From positions 62,001-126,000 of the forward strand of contig QANY01013761.1 of the NCBI GenBank assembly GCA_003255025.1: a DNA stretch of 64,000 bases. Reading direction: 5' to 3'. Below the pieces are notes generated by a model that saw only the letters and a program-made list of their open reading frames with translations, had not been told where the DNA came from and ran no database searches. Every line of letters begins with the position of its first letter. Positions within the stretch are counted from its first letter, which is position 1. The stretch is from Datisca glomerata (Eukaryota > Streptophyta > Magnoliopsida > Cucurbitales > Datiscaceae). This document shows positions 34,600-45,723 of the stretch, in pieces. Made by a program: the position numbers and the translations under genes.

Positions 34600-35490
34600 C
34601 AACTGATCTAGCCTATCTGTAGCACTAAAGTCTTGGACACATTAGCCTAGACATGATTAAAAGACTTATGAAGGATGGTCTTTTGCAAGCTTTAAGTGTG
34701 GGTTCATTACCCACATGTGAATCCTGTATGGAAGGAAAATAACTAAGAGACCTTTTTCAGAGCCACTTAATGCCTTGAACTCATGCATAGTGATGTATGT
34801 GGCCATTGAATATCAAAGCAAGAGTAGGTTATGAATACTTCATTAACTTCACTGGCGACTACTCACATTTTGGTCATGTTTATCTAATGCATCGAAAGTC
34901 TAAAACCTTTGAAAAGTTCAAAGAATATAGGGCCTTGGTTAAAAAGCAATTAGAAAAATAAATCAAAACACTATGATCTTATCGTGGTGGAGAGTACTTA
35001 CTAGGAGAGTTCGAAGACTTTCTTAAGGAAGAATGTATTCTTTCACAGCTTACAGCACCTGGTATGCCACACCAAAATGGTTTGTCAGAAAGAAGGAATC
35101 AAACACTGATGGATATGATTAGATCCATGATGAGTTACTCATCCATCCAAGATTCTCTCTGGGGATATGCCTTACTAACAACGACATATATCTGAATCAT
35201 GTTCCCTCAAATACGGTGCCTCATACACCATATGAAAGATGTTATGGGCGAAAGTCATCCATTCATCATTTTAGAATATGGGGTTGCCCAGCACATGTTC
35301 TAAGACCGAAGATAGGCAAGTCAGCTAGTCATTCAGAATTATGCATGTTTGTAGGATATTCTATGAGAATGAAGGGGTATATCTTCTATAGTACGACTGG
35401 CAAGAAAACATTCATTAACACGAATGCTCATTTTATCAAAGAAGATTATATTAAAAGTGTACAGCCTAGAAGCACAATTTTGTAAGAGGA
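34600..35490 (+). pseudogene. Copia integrase, left arm, broken
   Basis: Blocks in order: LGHISLDMIKRLMKDGLLQA and a LPTCESCMEGK segment (pre-integrase, C-x-x-C remnant), a degraded core start, FTGDYSHFGHVYLMHRKS near 34,850, RGGEYLLGEFEDF near 34,985, a Q-N-G-L-S-E-R-R-N segment near 35,075 and, in an 89-codon frame (35,216-35,485), MPHTPYERCYGRKSSIHHF, RIWGCPAHVLRPK and FVGYS. The layout is that of a copia integrase. Stops and frameshifts separate the blocks. Confidence 0.85.
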
Positions 35491-35539
35491 ATAATTAAGT
35501 GGTAGAACACCAGCTCCTCAATCAGAAATTAATTCTAAT

Positions 35540-36710
35540 TCAATAATGGAAGAACCAAAAACTGAGCCAGATTCTATGGAGCCTCGACGTAGTGGGAGAG
35601 TTGTGAGACTACTTGAATGGTACATGTCCTATGGAGAAGCTTTGATAGCTGTCTCATACAATGACCTAGATGAACCAATCTCTTACTCAGAGGCCATGGC
35701 TGGTCTTGAAGCAAACTTATGGCAAGAGACCATGAACGTCGAGATACATTCGATGTACTCGAACAGAGTCTGGAAACTTGTAGATCCTCCTAAAGGGATA
35801 AAGCTTGTAGGATGCAAAGGGATCTATAAGTAGAAAAGTGGTCCGGATGGGAATGTAGAGACATTCAAAGCTAGGCTAGTAGCCAAAGGCTACACCCAAA
35901 AAGAAGGTATAGACTACGAGGATACATTCACATAAGTAGCCATGCTTAAATCCATCAGAATCCTTTTTGTCCATTGATGCTACCCCTGATTGTGAAATCT
36001 GGAAAATAGACATCAAAACTGCCTTTGTGAATAGCAATCTTGAATATCGCATTTCTATGGCTCAACAAGATGGGTTCCTGGAGAAAGGCCAAGAGGGAAA
36101 AGTTCACGAACTGCAGAAGTCCATTTATGGAATTAAGAAAGTGTCACGGTAGTGGAATATTAGATTCTATGAAATTGTTAAGAACTGTGGTTTTGAACAA
36201 GTTGTGGATGAACCCTATGTGTATAAGTTGATACACGAAGGGAATGTGTTTTTTCTAGTCCTGTACGTAGATGATATTCTTCTTATTGGGAATGATGTAA
36301 GAAAATTTTCTGATGTCAAGTTTTGACTTGCAAAGCAATTTGACATGAAAGATCTTGTAGAAGCTGCATTTTTCTTAGGTATTTAGATCTTTCGAGATAC
36401 GAAGAACAAACAATTGACACTTTCTCAAGCATTTTATATTGATAAGGTGTTGGATCACTTCATTATGCAAACCTCCAGGAAGAGGTTTTTTTCCTATAGA
36501 CATGAGGTTAGCCTGTCCAAGGAGCAGTCTCCCAAGACTCCTCAAGAAGAGGATGACATGAGAAGGATACCCTATGCCTCAGCCGGAGGAAGCCTCATGT
36601 ACATGATGCTTTGCACTAGACCTAATATTTGCTATGTCGTGGGCATAATACGTCAATTCCAATCTAATCCTGGAATCGAGCATTGGAATGCCGTCAAGCA
36701 TATCCTTGAC
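35540..36710 (+). pseudogene. Copia reverse transcriptase and start of RNase H, left arm, broken
   Basis: Frames read PRRSGRVVRLLEWYMSYGEA, a W-K-L-V-D-P-P-K-G-I-K segment, [51 protein letters not shown] and LYVDDILLIGNDV (near 36,262), then the connection block DDMRRIPYASAGGSLMYMM and TRPNICYVVG. The catalytic aspartates of YVDD are kept here. Several stops interrupt it. Similarity ends at 36,710, where the sequence turns into the inverted arm. Confidence 0.9.
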
Positions 36711-36890
36711 GGAATCTGTATATCCCATCATATTCAAGTCACTACATAAATACACAAGCATATAATTCTTTGTTCTCCTAAGATACTTAAGGATATGCCT
36801 AACGGCATTCTAATACTCGATTCCAGGATTAGATTGGAAATGACTTACTACGCCCACGACATAACAAATATCTTGTCTAGTGAAAAGCTT
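36650..36890. repeat. Inversion junction: stem and about 77-bp spacer
   Basis: Left of the junction, caattccaatctaatcctgg...gaatgccgtcaagcatatcctt (36,653-36,708) has its complement at 36,791-36,842 (aaggatatgcctaacggcattc...ccaggattagattgg). Between them, 36,711-36,790, lies sequence only the minus arm has: on the minus strand it continues the pol frame (RRTKNYMLVYLCSDLNMMGY). The right arm therefore extends about 77 bp further into RNase H than the left. Junction sites are within a few bases. Confidence 0.9.
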
Positions 36891-37490
36891 CAAAATTGCC
36901 ATTCAGAAAGGAACTCTTGACGTCCATTTGCCAGATTTCATAATCAGGGGCAGCAATAATGGGCAAAAGGATTCAGATGGATTTAAGCATGGCTAGCGGT
37001 GAGAAGGTATCATCATAGTCTATACCTTCCTTTTGGGTGTAGCCCTTGGTACTAGCCTAGATTTAAATATCTCTACATTCCCATCCGGACCTATTTTCTT
37101 CTTATGGATCCATTGCATCCTACGGGTTTTATCCCTTCAGGACGATCTACAAGTTTTCAGACTCCATTTTAGTACATCGAATGTATCTCAATGTTCATAG
37201 CTTCCTTTCATAAGTTTGCTTCACGACCAACCATGGCCTCCGAGTAGAAGATTGGTACATCTAGGTCCTTGTCTGGCACAACTATCAAAGTTCCTCCACA
37301 GGACATGTACCTTTTACGTTGTTTCATAACTCTCCCACTACGTCGAGGCTCCATAGTCTCTGGCTCTTGTCATGGTTCTTACATTATTGAATCAGAAACA
37401 ATTTTTGATTGTGGAGTCGATGTTCTCCCACTAAAATATTCCTCTAGCATAACTGTGCTTCTTGACTTTACACTTTTAATATAATATTCT
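36711..37490 (-). pseudogene. Copia reverse transcriptase, right arm, palm deleted
   Basis: On the minus strand I read a [20 protein letters not shown] segment, IAAPDYEIWQMDVKSSFLNG near 36,940, and then directly at about 36,885 the connection block near T-R-Y-L-L-C-R-G and the RNase H start. The approximately 650 bp between them, including SLYGLKQ and YVDD, has been deleted. The region at 37,260-37,490 is the linker between integrase and RT. Several stops are present. Confidence 0.8.
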
Positions 37491-38000
37491 TCGGGAAAAT
37501 GATCATTCATGCTAATGAATGTTTTCTTAGTCGTACAAGATATACCCCTTCGTTCCCATAGGATATCCGATAAACATGCAAAATTTTGAATGACTGGCCA
37601 ACTTGCTTGTCTTCGCTCTTAGAAGATGTGTTGGGAAACCCTATATTCTAATATGTTGAAAGGACGACTTTCACCAATTCCAACTTTTATATGGTGTACC
37701 AGGCACCATCTTTGACGGAACTTAGTTCAGAATATATGCCACTATTAGTAAGGTATATCCCCGAATGAATCTGGAAGGGATGAGTAACTCATCATGGATC
37801 TAACCATATCCATCAGAGTTCGATTCATTCTCTTTGACACACCATTTTGCAGTGACATTCCAGGTGTTGTAAGTTGAGAAAGAATACCTTCTTTAAGAAA
37901 GTCCTCGAACTCTCCTAGCAAGTACTCTCCACCACGATCAGATCGTAGTGTATTAGTAGCAACGGATGTGGTTAGTAGCTGCAGAGTCTACAATCCAAGA
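37491..38000 (-). pseudogene. Copia integrase remnant, right arm, internally deleted
   Basis: The minus strand contains blocks equivalent to left-arm 34,975-35,400: SDRGGEYLLGEFEDFLKEG near 37,915, a Q-N-G-V-S-K-R-M-N segment near 37,840 and the VGYPMGTKGYI-like block near 37,540. Everything between the protease active site and this point (pre-integrase and the first half of the core) is missing, with the break at about 37,950-37,975. Confidence 0.75.
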
Positions 38001-38250
38001 AAATGTAGAGTCAACTACATAACAGGCCTCAGTAACCATTATTATACCTTCAGATCTTAATACTTTGAGTTACTCTAGGTTGTTGCATTTCCAATAAACA
38101 GTAGCTCCACAGTGATGACACTTTTCTTTCGACTTGTCCACTCTCGCGGTGCTCTTTCCTTTTGCAGCACTCGACTTCTGCTTCTTCGCTTTCCTTGGAC
38201 CCCTTTTCTATTTTTTCTTCGAGCTAGAGGTGGAAGGCCTTCTGAATAGA
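38001..38250 (-). pseudogene. Copia zinc knuckle and protease active site, right arm
   Basis: The minus strand reads KCHHCGATVYWKCN near 38,110, a CCHC knuckle in which the histidine is lost (tyrosine at its place), then VTEACYVVDSTFSWIVDSA and ATNH (38,045-37,965) with the D-S-A catalytic triplet of copia protease. Both features are absent from the left arm. A lysine-rich tail of gag lies at 38,150-38,230. Confidence 0.75.
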
Positions 38251-38790
38251 TTACATCTCCTTCATGAGCTCAGGATGTGAGTAGTTTAGCTTATTCATCA
38301 AATATTTATGCTTGAACTTCTCACAGGTACTAGGAAAAGTCTTTAGGATCATGTCCACTTGAGTCTTTCCATCGACCTTAACACCCATGACCTCCATCTC
38401 GTTCAGATAACTTACAATCAACATCATATGTTCTGTGACAAGAGTTCTAGGTTCCATCATGCAGTTCATAAAGTTACGCATAGGTGTCTGTCTGGCTTGA
38501 CGACCCTCATCCCCGAACATTTCGGTGATGTTTAATATCATATCAGCGATGGTCTCAAGGTTATGATGTTGTTGTTGCAACACATTTCTGACGATCTCAT
38601 CATAACGCAGCCGAGAAGCATAAGCATCATTTTCCTCTTGAGTTGATTCAACAATTGGCTCAAGAGAACAAGGGGTAGTGAGCACGTACTTGTGTTTTTC
38701 TACCTTCAGCACGATATCAAGATTTCGTTTCCATTCCACATAATTTTCACCGTTGAATTTATTCACGTTATGAATAGTTGAGAGAGGGGA
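38251..38790 (-). pseudogene. Copia family B gag core, right arm, open frame
   Basis: A 171-codon minus-strand frame (38,766-38,251) reads NKFNGENYVEWKRNLDIVLK, PIVESTQEENDAYASRLRYD, RNFMNCMMEPRTLVTEHMML, NEMEVMGVKVDGKTQVDMIL and YLMNKLNYSHPELMKEM, the copia gag (UBN2-type) domain. It would be the longest surviving frame of the window but has no ATG at its start: the first codon is GTG inside the domain, and upstream sequence (LSPLSTI) is still gag. It aligns with left-arm 33,490-34,000. Confidence 0.9.
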
Positions 38791-40357
38791 TATAATTAAT
38801 AAAGCAGTAAATAAATGCTCAATTGTTTAGGAAAGTATGATGCATGATGCAACTACTAAATATTTTAAAATCCATTAAAAAAATATTTCCTCGATGATGT
38901 TACGATAAAAAATTATAGTTTGTCTCATCGAGGGATGAAGTCCAAACTATCTCATATTGCATCGAGGCTCCTCTCGTTTGATTAACGCTCAAATGTCTAC
39001 TCATTTAGCTTAACCAATGACCAATGATTTTGGTCACCTTTGCCCCATTGGTTAGCCCCTATGGGGGATTCTAATGTACTTCAGTCTAAGTGCTTAACTA
39101 ACGCATCGACACTTAATGGTTGCTATGGACTAACAGTCCGTCTATGGGACAGCCCTGCCCCACAACTCCCTTTAGAAGTCTTAGTTTCTAAAGTAACTCG
39201 ATGACTTAAAATGAAACAATTCCAAAGTTTCTTACATTCAAGTGAGGCCCGCTATGGGCAGTTCTAACCCTTCCTCGTGGCACGATCAAGTTTGCATTGG
39301 AGACCTTGAAAATGTTTCAACGTAAACAACCCTACCACTTAGTTTTTGAAAAATTTGGAATTTTGATTGTTTTTCAAAAAAACAAAGCTACATGACAATT
39401 TGATATTGGCATATTCCTAATCTATACAGCATGTTATATGATGATGCACGATTAAAATTAAATTATACATTTAAATTTAACCTCCCTATTAGCTCATTTC
39501 TAATTACAACCCATAAAAGAATAATAAAAAAAATTACAAATTAATTTATGAACTTATCTCCATGGCATCTGCAATTTGATCCTTCATCTCCATGTTGTTC
39601 CACCATTTTGTAATACTTTAGAAAATAAAAGTCCCATTTTAAAAAATAATTTTCAATTTAAAAATTTAATTTTCCAACATATTTTTTATTTCTATAAACA
39701 AATTACCAAGTAATTAGTAAATTGATTTATTTTAAAAAAAATAAAAAAAAATTATAAATATGCAAATGTTGAAATATTTACTGAATTAAATTAAAATTAA
39801 ATAAGGGACTCAAATTGATTTTGAAATCATATTTCAAAAACCAAAAGTTACCTAAAACCATGTGTTTCAAAAACTTGTACATTTCCTAATCCGATTAGGA
39901 CTCTACCATGCAATGGACAACACATAGTAGCAGCGGTGAGCGGTGAACAAAACTGTAGTGTATAGTACCGGCGTGAAAAATACTACCGCGTGTGAACAGT
40001 ACCGGTGTGAACAATAGCTTTTCCCAATGTCTTCTTAGTCATTGTCTGATGACTTTTCGGTGGTGATTTCGAGCGATTTTCGGGGACAATCTTGAGGCGA
40101 TGATGAATTTAAAATTTACAATAATTGCAATCATTAAATTACATAAATTCCCATGCCTCAAATTCGGGCATACATCAATTCTAAATCAAAAACGGCTAGA
40201 GATTGTCATTGGACAGCGACTGAGAAGACATTGGGAAAAGCTATTGTTCACAAAACATATTCTAAACAATTTTGAATCTACCATACATATATGCCAATAT
40301 CCATAAAATTCATGATACTTTCATTTTATTTATCTATGTAAATAATCTTAAACCGAC
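38791..40357 (-). other. Right-arm leader of copia family B
   Basis: Non-coding counterpart of 31,708-33,440 on the opposite strand. The mirrored blocks near 38,930-39,320 and 39,900-40,020 are recognisable. No gene is seen; the 68-codon plus frame at 40,100-40,306 is antisense leader. Confidence 0.75.
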
Positions 40358-40369
40358 GCTCTAATACCA
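40358..40369 (-). other. Primer-binding site (initiator methionine tRNA type), right arm
   Basis: gctctaatacca is the complement of tggtattagagc, 11 of 12 matches to the copia primer site, two bases inside the LTR start at 40,372. It fixes minus orientation of this arm. Confidence 0.85.
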
Positions 40370-40371
40370 AT

Positions 40372-42192
40372 TGTTAGGATCGATTGGTTTTAAATTCGTC
40401 GGCGGAATATCAAAAAAATTTTGATTTAACATATTTAATCATATTAAATAACTTAAAACCAATTTTAATTTGATCATGCATATACGATATTAAAACGAAT
40501 AGATTAAGGGAAAATATTTTTTACCTTTACTCTGTATCAGAGAATTTCTGAACTAGTAGAACTTCCTCGAACGTTCTTCGTGTTCTTCAAGGTTTAAGAT
40601 CAAAATCATGAACTTGATCTTTCATGAACGATTTTTGAATTAGTCCACAAACAATCACCCGTTAATTTCATAATTATATCTCAAAAAACTTTTACGTAGG
40701 AATTTGAATGTGGACTCTCAAAACGATTAAAGTCAACAAATCAAATTTTTCTTCTTCAGATTAATTTTGGCGGCGACAGTAATGAGAGAAGAAAATGTTT
40801 TTCTTTCTTTTTTGTGTTGATAACAACAATTGTATCTAATACTCATTATTTCTTTACAATCAAATTGCTATTAGATATTTATCAAAAGGTAATTTTTAGT
40901 ATTTACAAATATACTCATATATTATAAAAATTCTAAAATCCCTAATTATCTATTATTACCCAAGATTACATGATCTCCTAAAGTTTTAGTTATATCGAAA
41001 TTCATCAATCCAGTTGATAAATATAATTGACCATTATCAATTGATTAAATAATTTATTTGATTTAACTTATTATCCAATAATTAGAAAATAATAAATTAA
41101 TTAGTTAAATATAATATTTATACTTAACTAACTTAAGTGACATCACCTATGACATATACGTGTAGAAAATATGCATTGGCACCAAAACACATTTTTGTCC
41201 AACTTAGTTTATTTATCTTTTCCTGTTCTCTAAGCTATTTCTGAGACCAAATGGACCCACATGAATAAATCTTAGGATTCAAATACCCGACAAATATATC
41301 TACATAAATTTCTGACCGATTTAATTCTGACATCATATGACTCCACTATAGATTTGATGCCGAATCAACTTTCGATTCATGCACGCTACATTTTCAGTTG
41401 GTGTAAATAAACTCTATTTATTTTCACGGTCCACATAATATTTTAACATAATACCAATCGTAAATATCAGCAACAATAATGGAATATAAAATTACCATTT
41501 TACCCCTCTTGTTATTAGTTTTTTAATTCTTTTATTGACTGTGAATAAGAAAGACATTATAGTGAATTATCTTGTACAATTCACAAGTCTTATTCAATGA
41601 GTCATTTCATCGAATACTTGGCCAAGTTAATTTATTCACACACCCATCAATAAAGCATAATGTGATATTGTTAGTTTCACAATCCAACTAGAAATTTTCA
41701 TATCTGTGAATCATGTAACTCATTAATTAAATTACAACCCCAACAACTGAGGTATTGTCCGTGAATTCAAACTCACTCATTTGGCATATGAAAGATTGCA
41801 ACTAACTAAGTCAAGTTACGTATTCACCTCAGGTTACTGGTCTATTCAACATGTTCACAACATGTCTAGGTTAATCATTTGAGTCTCCACTCTTATGCTC
41901 CAAGACTGACATCCAATGGTTCAACTTAATAGTCATAATTGGATTCGATTGCGTAGTAAATCTTAAAGCTGTCAATATCGTTTCGTACTATTTCCGAAGA
42001 GTTCATCTGGAGACGCTTCAGTCTTCACTCTTCTTTCGTTGACAATAGTTCCATAACTTGACTAATTTATAAACACGCTTAATTTAAAAAAATTCAATTT
42101 ATTCATAAAAAATTCAGTAATACAAATATCTAAGAAATAGCTAAATACAAATAAATAGCTATTACACGCTACTCTATGAACAAATTTCAACA
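40372..42192 (-). repeat. Right-arm LTR of copia family B, apparently complete
   Basis: On the plus strand it runs from tgttaggatcgattgg to gaacaaatttcaaca, so the coding-strand LTR starts TGTTGAAATTTG and ends CCTAACA, proper TG...CA termini, 1,821 bp. The inner part matches both tandem copies of the left LTR in inverted orientation. Confidence 0.85.
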
Positions 42193-42781
42193 AGAAGTAC
42201 TGTCTCAATTAATTAAAAGTATATGCATTCTACTACTGAGAATCTATGGACTCACTACCTAACAACTCAGTCATTCAACTAATGGAATATGTTGATTTAC
42301 CAAGTCTCATTCACAGTAGATCAAAACAACTAAGTTATTAGATATGAGCTCATAACTCTCTCAAGGATTGAGAGTCCTAAAAGCACTGAAATTCTATTGT
42401 ATTTATTGAAACATTTAATTCTGATTAATAATAAATAGTTTATTATTATATTGTAAGCAATACATTCTTGTAAAAAGGTCCACAAGCATAATAATACTTG
42501 GTTTATGGATCCTATGGAGTTTAGCTCATGTGAATAATATATTTAACCAAGAGTCTTATATAAATTATAAATACTTAATTTCACACTCCAGTGAAGTTGG
42601 GCGCTATGCTAAGAGAAAATTATAGTACATTAATTCTATTATGTAGAGTGACTTACCTTAGTCACTAGTTGGCATTCCTAGTTAATGTACTAGTGCATTT
42701 AGAGTACATTGAAAGTACTAACGAGTGTAATTTTTAGTAAATTACTATCAAATGAAAATCATGACACATTGATACTATTTT
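42193..42781. repeat. Copia family A LTR fragment with its tail inverted
   Basis: 42,210-42,370 matches LTR positions 2,490-2,650 in the same orientation (tgagaatctatg, cagtagatcaaaa, atgagctcataactctctca). From 42,374 to about 42,745 the sequence matches 3,060 back to 2,690 on the opposite strand (cactagtgcatttag..., acactcc..., aataatacttggtt). The segment order is that of an LTR whose last roughly 400 bp was flipped in place. Confidence 0.75.
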
Positions 42782-44993
42782 ACACGTCTCACAAACCTTT
42801 TTGACTCCGCATGGCACTAGAAGCACCTAAAATGACATAGAAACTCCAAATTCTTATCCAAAATGTATTGGTGTCAAGAGAATGTCCGGGTACATGCCAT
42901 GCCCATAAGATACAAGTTTAGCCAATGTCGTCTCATTTCATCCTAAAGACGACCCATTGGTCTTTTCGAATCCCCATGGCACTAAAGAACCTAAAATGAC
43001 CCCTATACTCAAAATTTTTATCCAAAATGTTTATTGGGGGTGAAAAATCAGGTCGGGTACATGTCATGCCCAAAAGATTCAAATTTAGCGAAGTTCATCT
43101 CATTTCATCCTAAATGCGTCCCATTGGTCTTTTTCACTCTACATGGCACTAGAAGAACCTAAAATGACATCCAAACTCCAAATTCTTATCCAAAATTTTT
43201 ATTGGGTGAAAAAAGTTAGGTCGGGTACATGCCGAGCTCAAAAGATCCAAATTTAGCCAAGTCCATCTCATTTCATTCGAAACACGACTTGTTGATCTTT
43301 TTGACTCCGCATGGAACTAGAAGCACCTAAAATGATCACCACACTCCAAATATTTTTCCAAAATGTTTATTGAGTGTCAAAAATCAGATCGGGTACATGC
43401 CATGTCCAAAATTCAACGATTAGCCAAGTTCGTTTCATTTAGCCAAGCCCAAAAGTTCAAAGTTTAGCCAAGTTCATCTCATTTCATCCTAAACACGTTG
43501 CGTTGGTCTTTTTGACTCCACATGACACTAGAAGAACTTAAAATGACATACACACTCCAAAATATTATCCAAAATATGTATTAGGTGTCAAAAGTAAGCT
43601 CGGGTATATGCCATGCTCAAAAGATTCAAGTTTAGCCAAGTTCATCTCGTTTTATCCTCAACGTGTTGAATTGGTATTTTTGGCTCTGCATGGAACTATA
43701 AGAACCTAAAATGACAGCCACACTCCAAGTTCTAAACCAAAATGTGAACTGAGTGTCAAAAATCCGGTCAGGTACATTCCATGCCCAAAAAATCCAAGTT
43801 TAGCTAAGTTCATCTCATTTCATCCTAAACACGTCTCATTGGTCTTTTGACTCCTCGTGGCACTAGAATCCCCAAAATTGTCATACCCACTCCACATTCT
43901 AATCCAAAATGTATATTCGGTGTCAAAAGTCAGGTCAGGTACATGCTATGTCCAAAAGATCCAAGTTTAGCCAAGTTCATCTAATTTTGTCAAAAACACG
44001 TGCCATTAATCTTTTTGACTTTGCATGGCAGTAGAAGCACCTAAAATGACCACCATGATCCAAACTCCTCTATGAAATGGGTATTGGGTATCAAAATTAA
44101 GGTCGGGTACATGTCATTCCCAAAAGATCCAAGTTTAGTCAAGTTCATCTCGTTTCATCCCAAATATGTCCCATTGGTCTTTTTAACTCCGCACAACACT
44201 AAATGCTCCTAAAATGACAGCGACACTCAAAATTATTATCCAAAATTTGTATTGGGTCTCAAAAATAAGGACGGGTACATTCAAGTCCAAAAGATACAAG
44301 TTTAACCAAGTTCATCTCATTTCATCCTAAAAACATCTCATTGGTCATTTTTATTGCGCATGGCACTAGAACCACCTAAAATGACCACCATAAACCAAAT
44401 TATTATCCAAAATGTGTAGTGGCATAAAAAGTCATGTCGGGTACAATTCATGCCCAAAAGATTTAAGTTTAGCCAAGTTCATCTCATTTCATCCTAAACA
44501 CGCCCCATTTGTCCTTTTAACTCTGCATGGTACTAGAACCACCTAAAATGATAACCACACTCCAAATTTTTATCCAAAGGTGTATTGGGTTTCAAAAGTC
44601 TAGTCGGGTACATGCCAAGCCCAAAAGATCCAAATTTAGTCAAGTTCATCTCATTTCGTCCTAAACATGTTCCATTGGTCTTTTTGACTCCGCACGGCAC
44701 TAGAAGCACCTAAAATGATAGAAACACTCAAAATTCCTATAAAAGATGTGTATTCAGTGTCAAATGGCAGGTCTAGTATATGCCATTCTCAAAAGATTCA
44801 TGTTTAGCCAAGTTAATCTCATTTCATCATAAACACGTCGCATTGGTATTTTTTACTCTGCATGGCACTAGAAGCACATAAAATTACTGCCATACTCCAA
44901 ATTCTTATCCAAAATGTCTATTGATTGTCAAAAGTACGGTCAGATACATGTCATGCCCAAAAGATCCAAGTTTAGCCAAGTTCATCTCATTTA
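42782..44993 (+). repeat. Satellite array, left block (about 13 monomers of 167-168 bp)
   Basis: Head-to-tail monomers share anchors ttgactccgcatggcacta, gcacctaaaatgac, cactccaaattcttatcc, ggtcgggtacatgccatg and gatccaagtttagccaag. Period measured from successive anchors is 167-169 bp. The block begins at cacgtctcacaaacc and breaks at ttcatctcattt. Around 43,424-43,490 a partial monomer is inserted. Open frames here are accidental. Confidence 0.97.
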
Positions 44994-45162
44994 AGGAAAA
45001 TAAAGAACAAAGCCTAAACCCAAAAGTCACCATACAATTAACAATTCATAATTACATAATTCATTCAAAAAATAACCATCCATTCATTTATACATACCAA
45101 AATATATAATGAATAATGCAAGAACAACCATATAGTATTTAATGTATATACATATAAAGACC

Positions 45163-45174
45163 GCTCTGATACCA
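45163..45174 (-). other. Primer-binding site (initiator methionine tRNA), family C
   Basis: gctctgatacca is the exact complement of tggtatcagagc, the standard plant copia primer site, 12 of 12, two bases from the LTR end at 45,177. Confidence 0.92.
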
Positions 45175-45723
45175 ATTGTTGGAATTGGTGGCGACGCGCG
45201 GCGGAGGTGTGGTGTTATACAAGAGGTATAATATTTTTTCTCATTGGTCCATTATATACCTATACATTAAATCAAATACATACAAAGATAAGAGTTATAC
45301 CTCTTGTAGTCTTATCAGGCGTCCTTGAAAATAATGAACTTGTAATCCCACGAACAACATACTGCAAGATCCACACCAAGATCTTCCAAGCCAATCACCA
45401 AACACACTAGTTTGTGCGTGGGCACATAGAATAAACAAAAGACATTTTTTTGTCTCTAGATGCACTCAACACATGAGATCTAGAGATTTTAGAGAAGGAC
45501 TATTGTGAGACAAAACTCTTAGAGAAAATTAGGAAATCTCACATAACTTTTTGATTAACCTTTAATCACCTAGTTGCACACACTGAAACCAATAAAACAA
45601 TATGGATAAATTACACAGACATTCCATGTGGTCTGATTAAATTACACAGACACCCCCTCTATATTCAATAATTACACAAACCTCCCCTCTGTTAATTTTC
45701 CATCCATTTCTGTTAAGTTTTTA

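Larger units (their letters stand above)
29918..42192. mobile_element. Head-to-head palindromic copia element (family B)
   Basis: 29,918-36,710 is a plus-strand copia 5' half (LTR, primer site, gag, protease, integrase, RT). From 36,711 to 42,192 the same family runs on the minus strand back to its LTR. Corresponding anchors include acttggccaagtattcgatg (29,949) against its complement at 41,615-41,634, the gag segments at 33,485 and 38,760, and RT-RNase H at 36,650 and 36,840. There is no 3' LTR in either arm. The arms are diverged and carry different deletions. This inverted arrangement is not a normal LTR element. Confidence 0.9.

Noticed and set aside
38251..38766. The longest open frame (171 codons) as a functional gene
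   Set aside because: It is the gag core of a decayed copia; it lacks an ATG at its start and the domain begins upstream of the frame.
29918..42192. A DNA transposon with very long inverted ends (Foldback/MULE type)
   Set aside because: The arms contain copia gag, protease, integrase and RT with primer sites next to LTR ends, so the inverted repeat is retrotransposon-derived.
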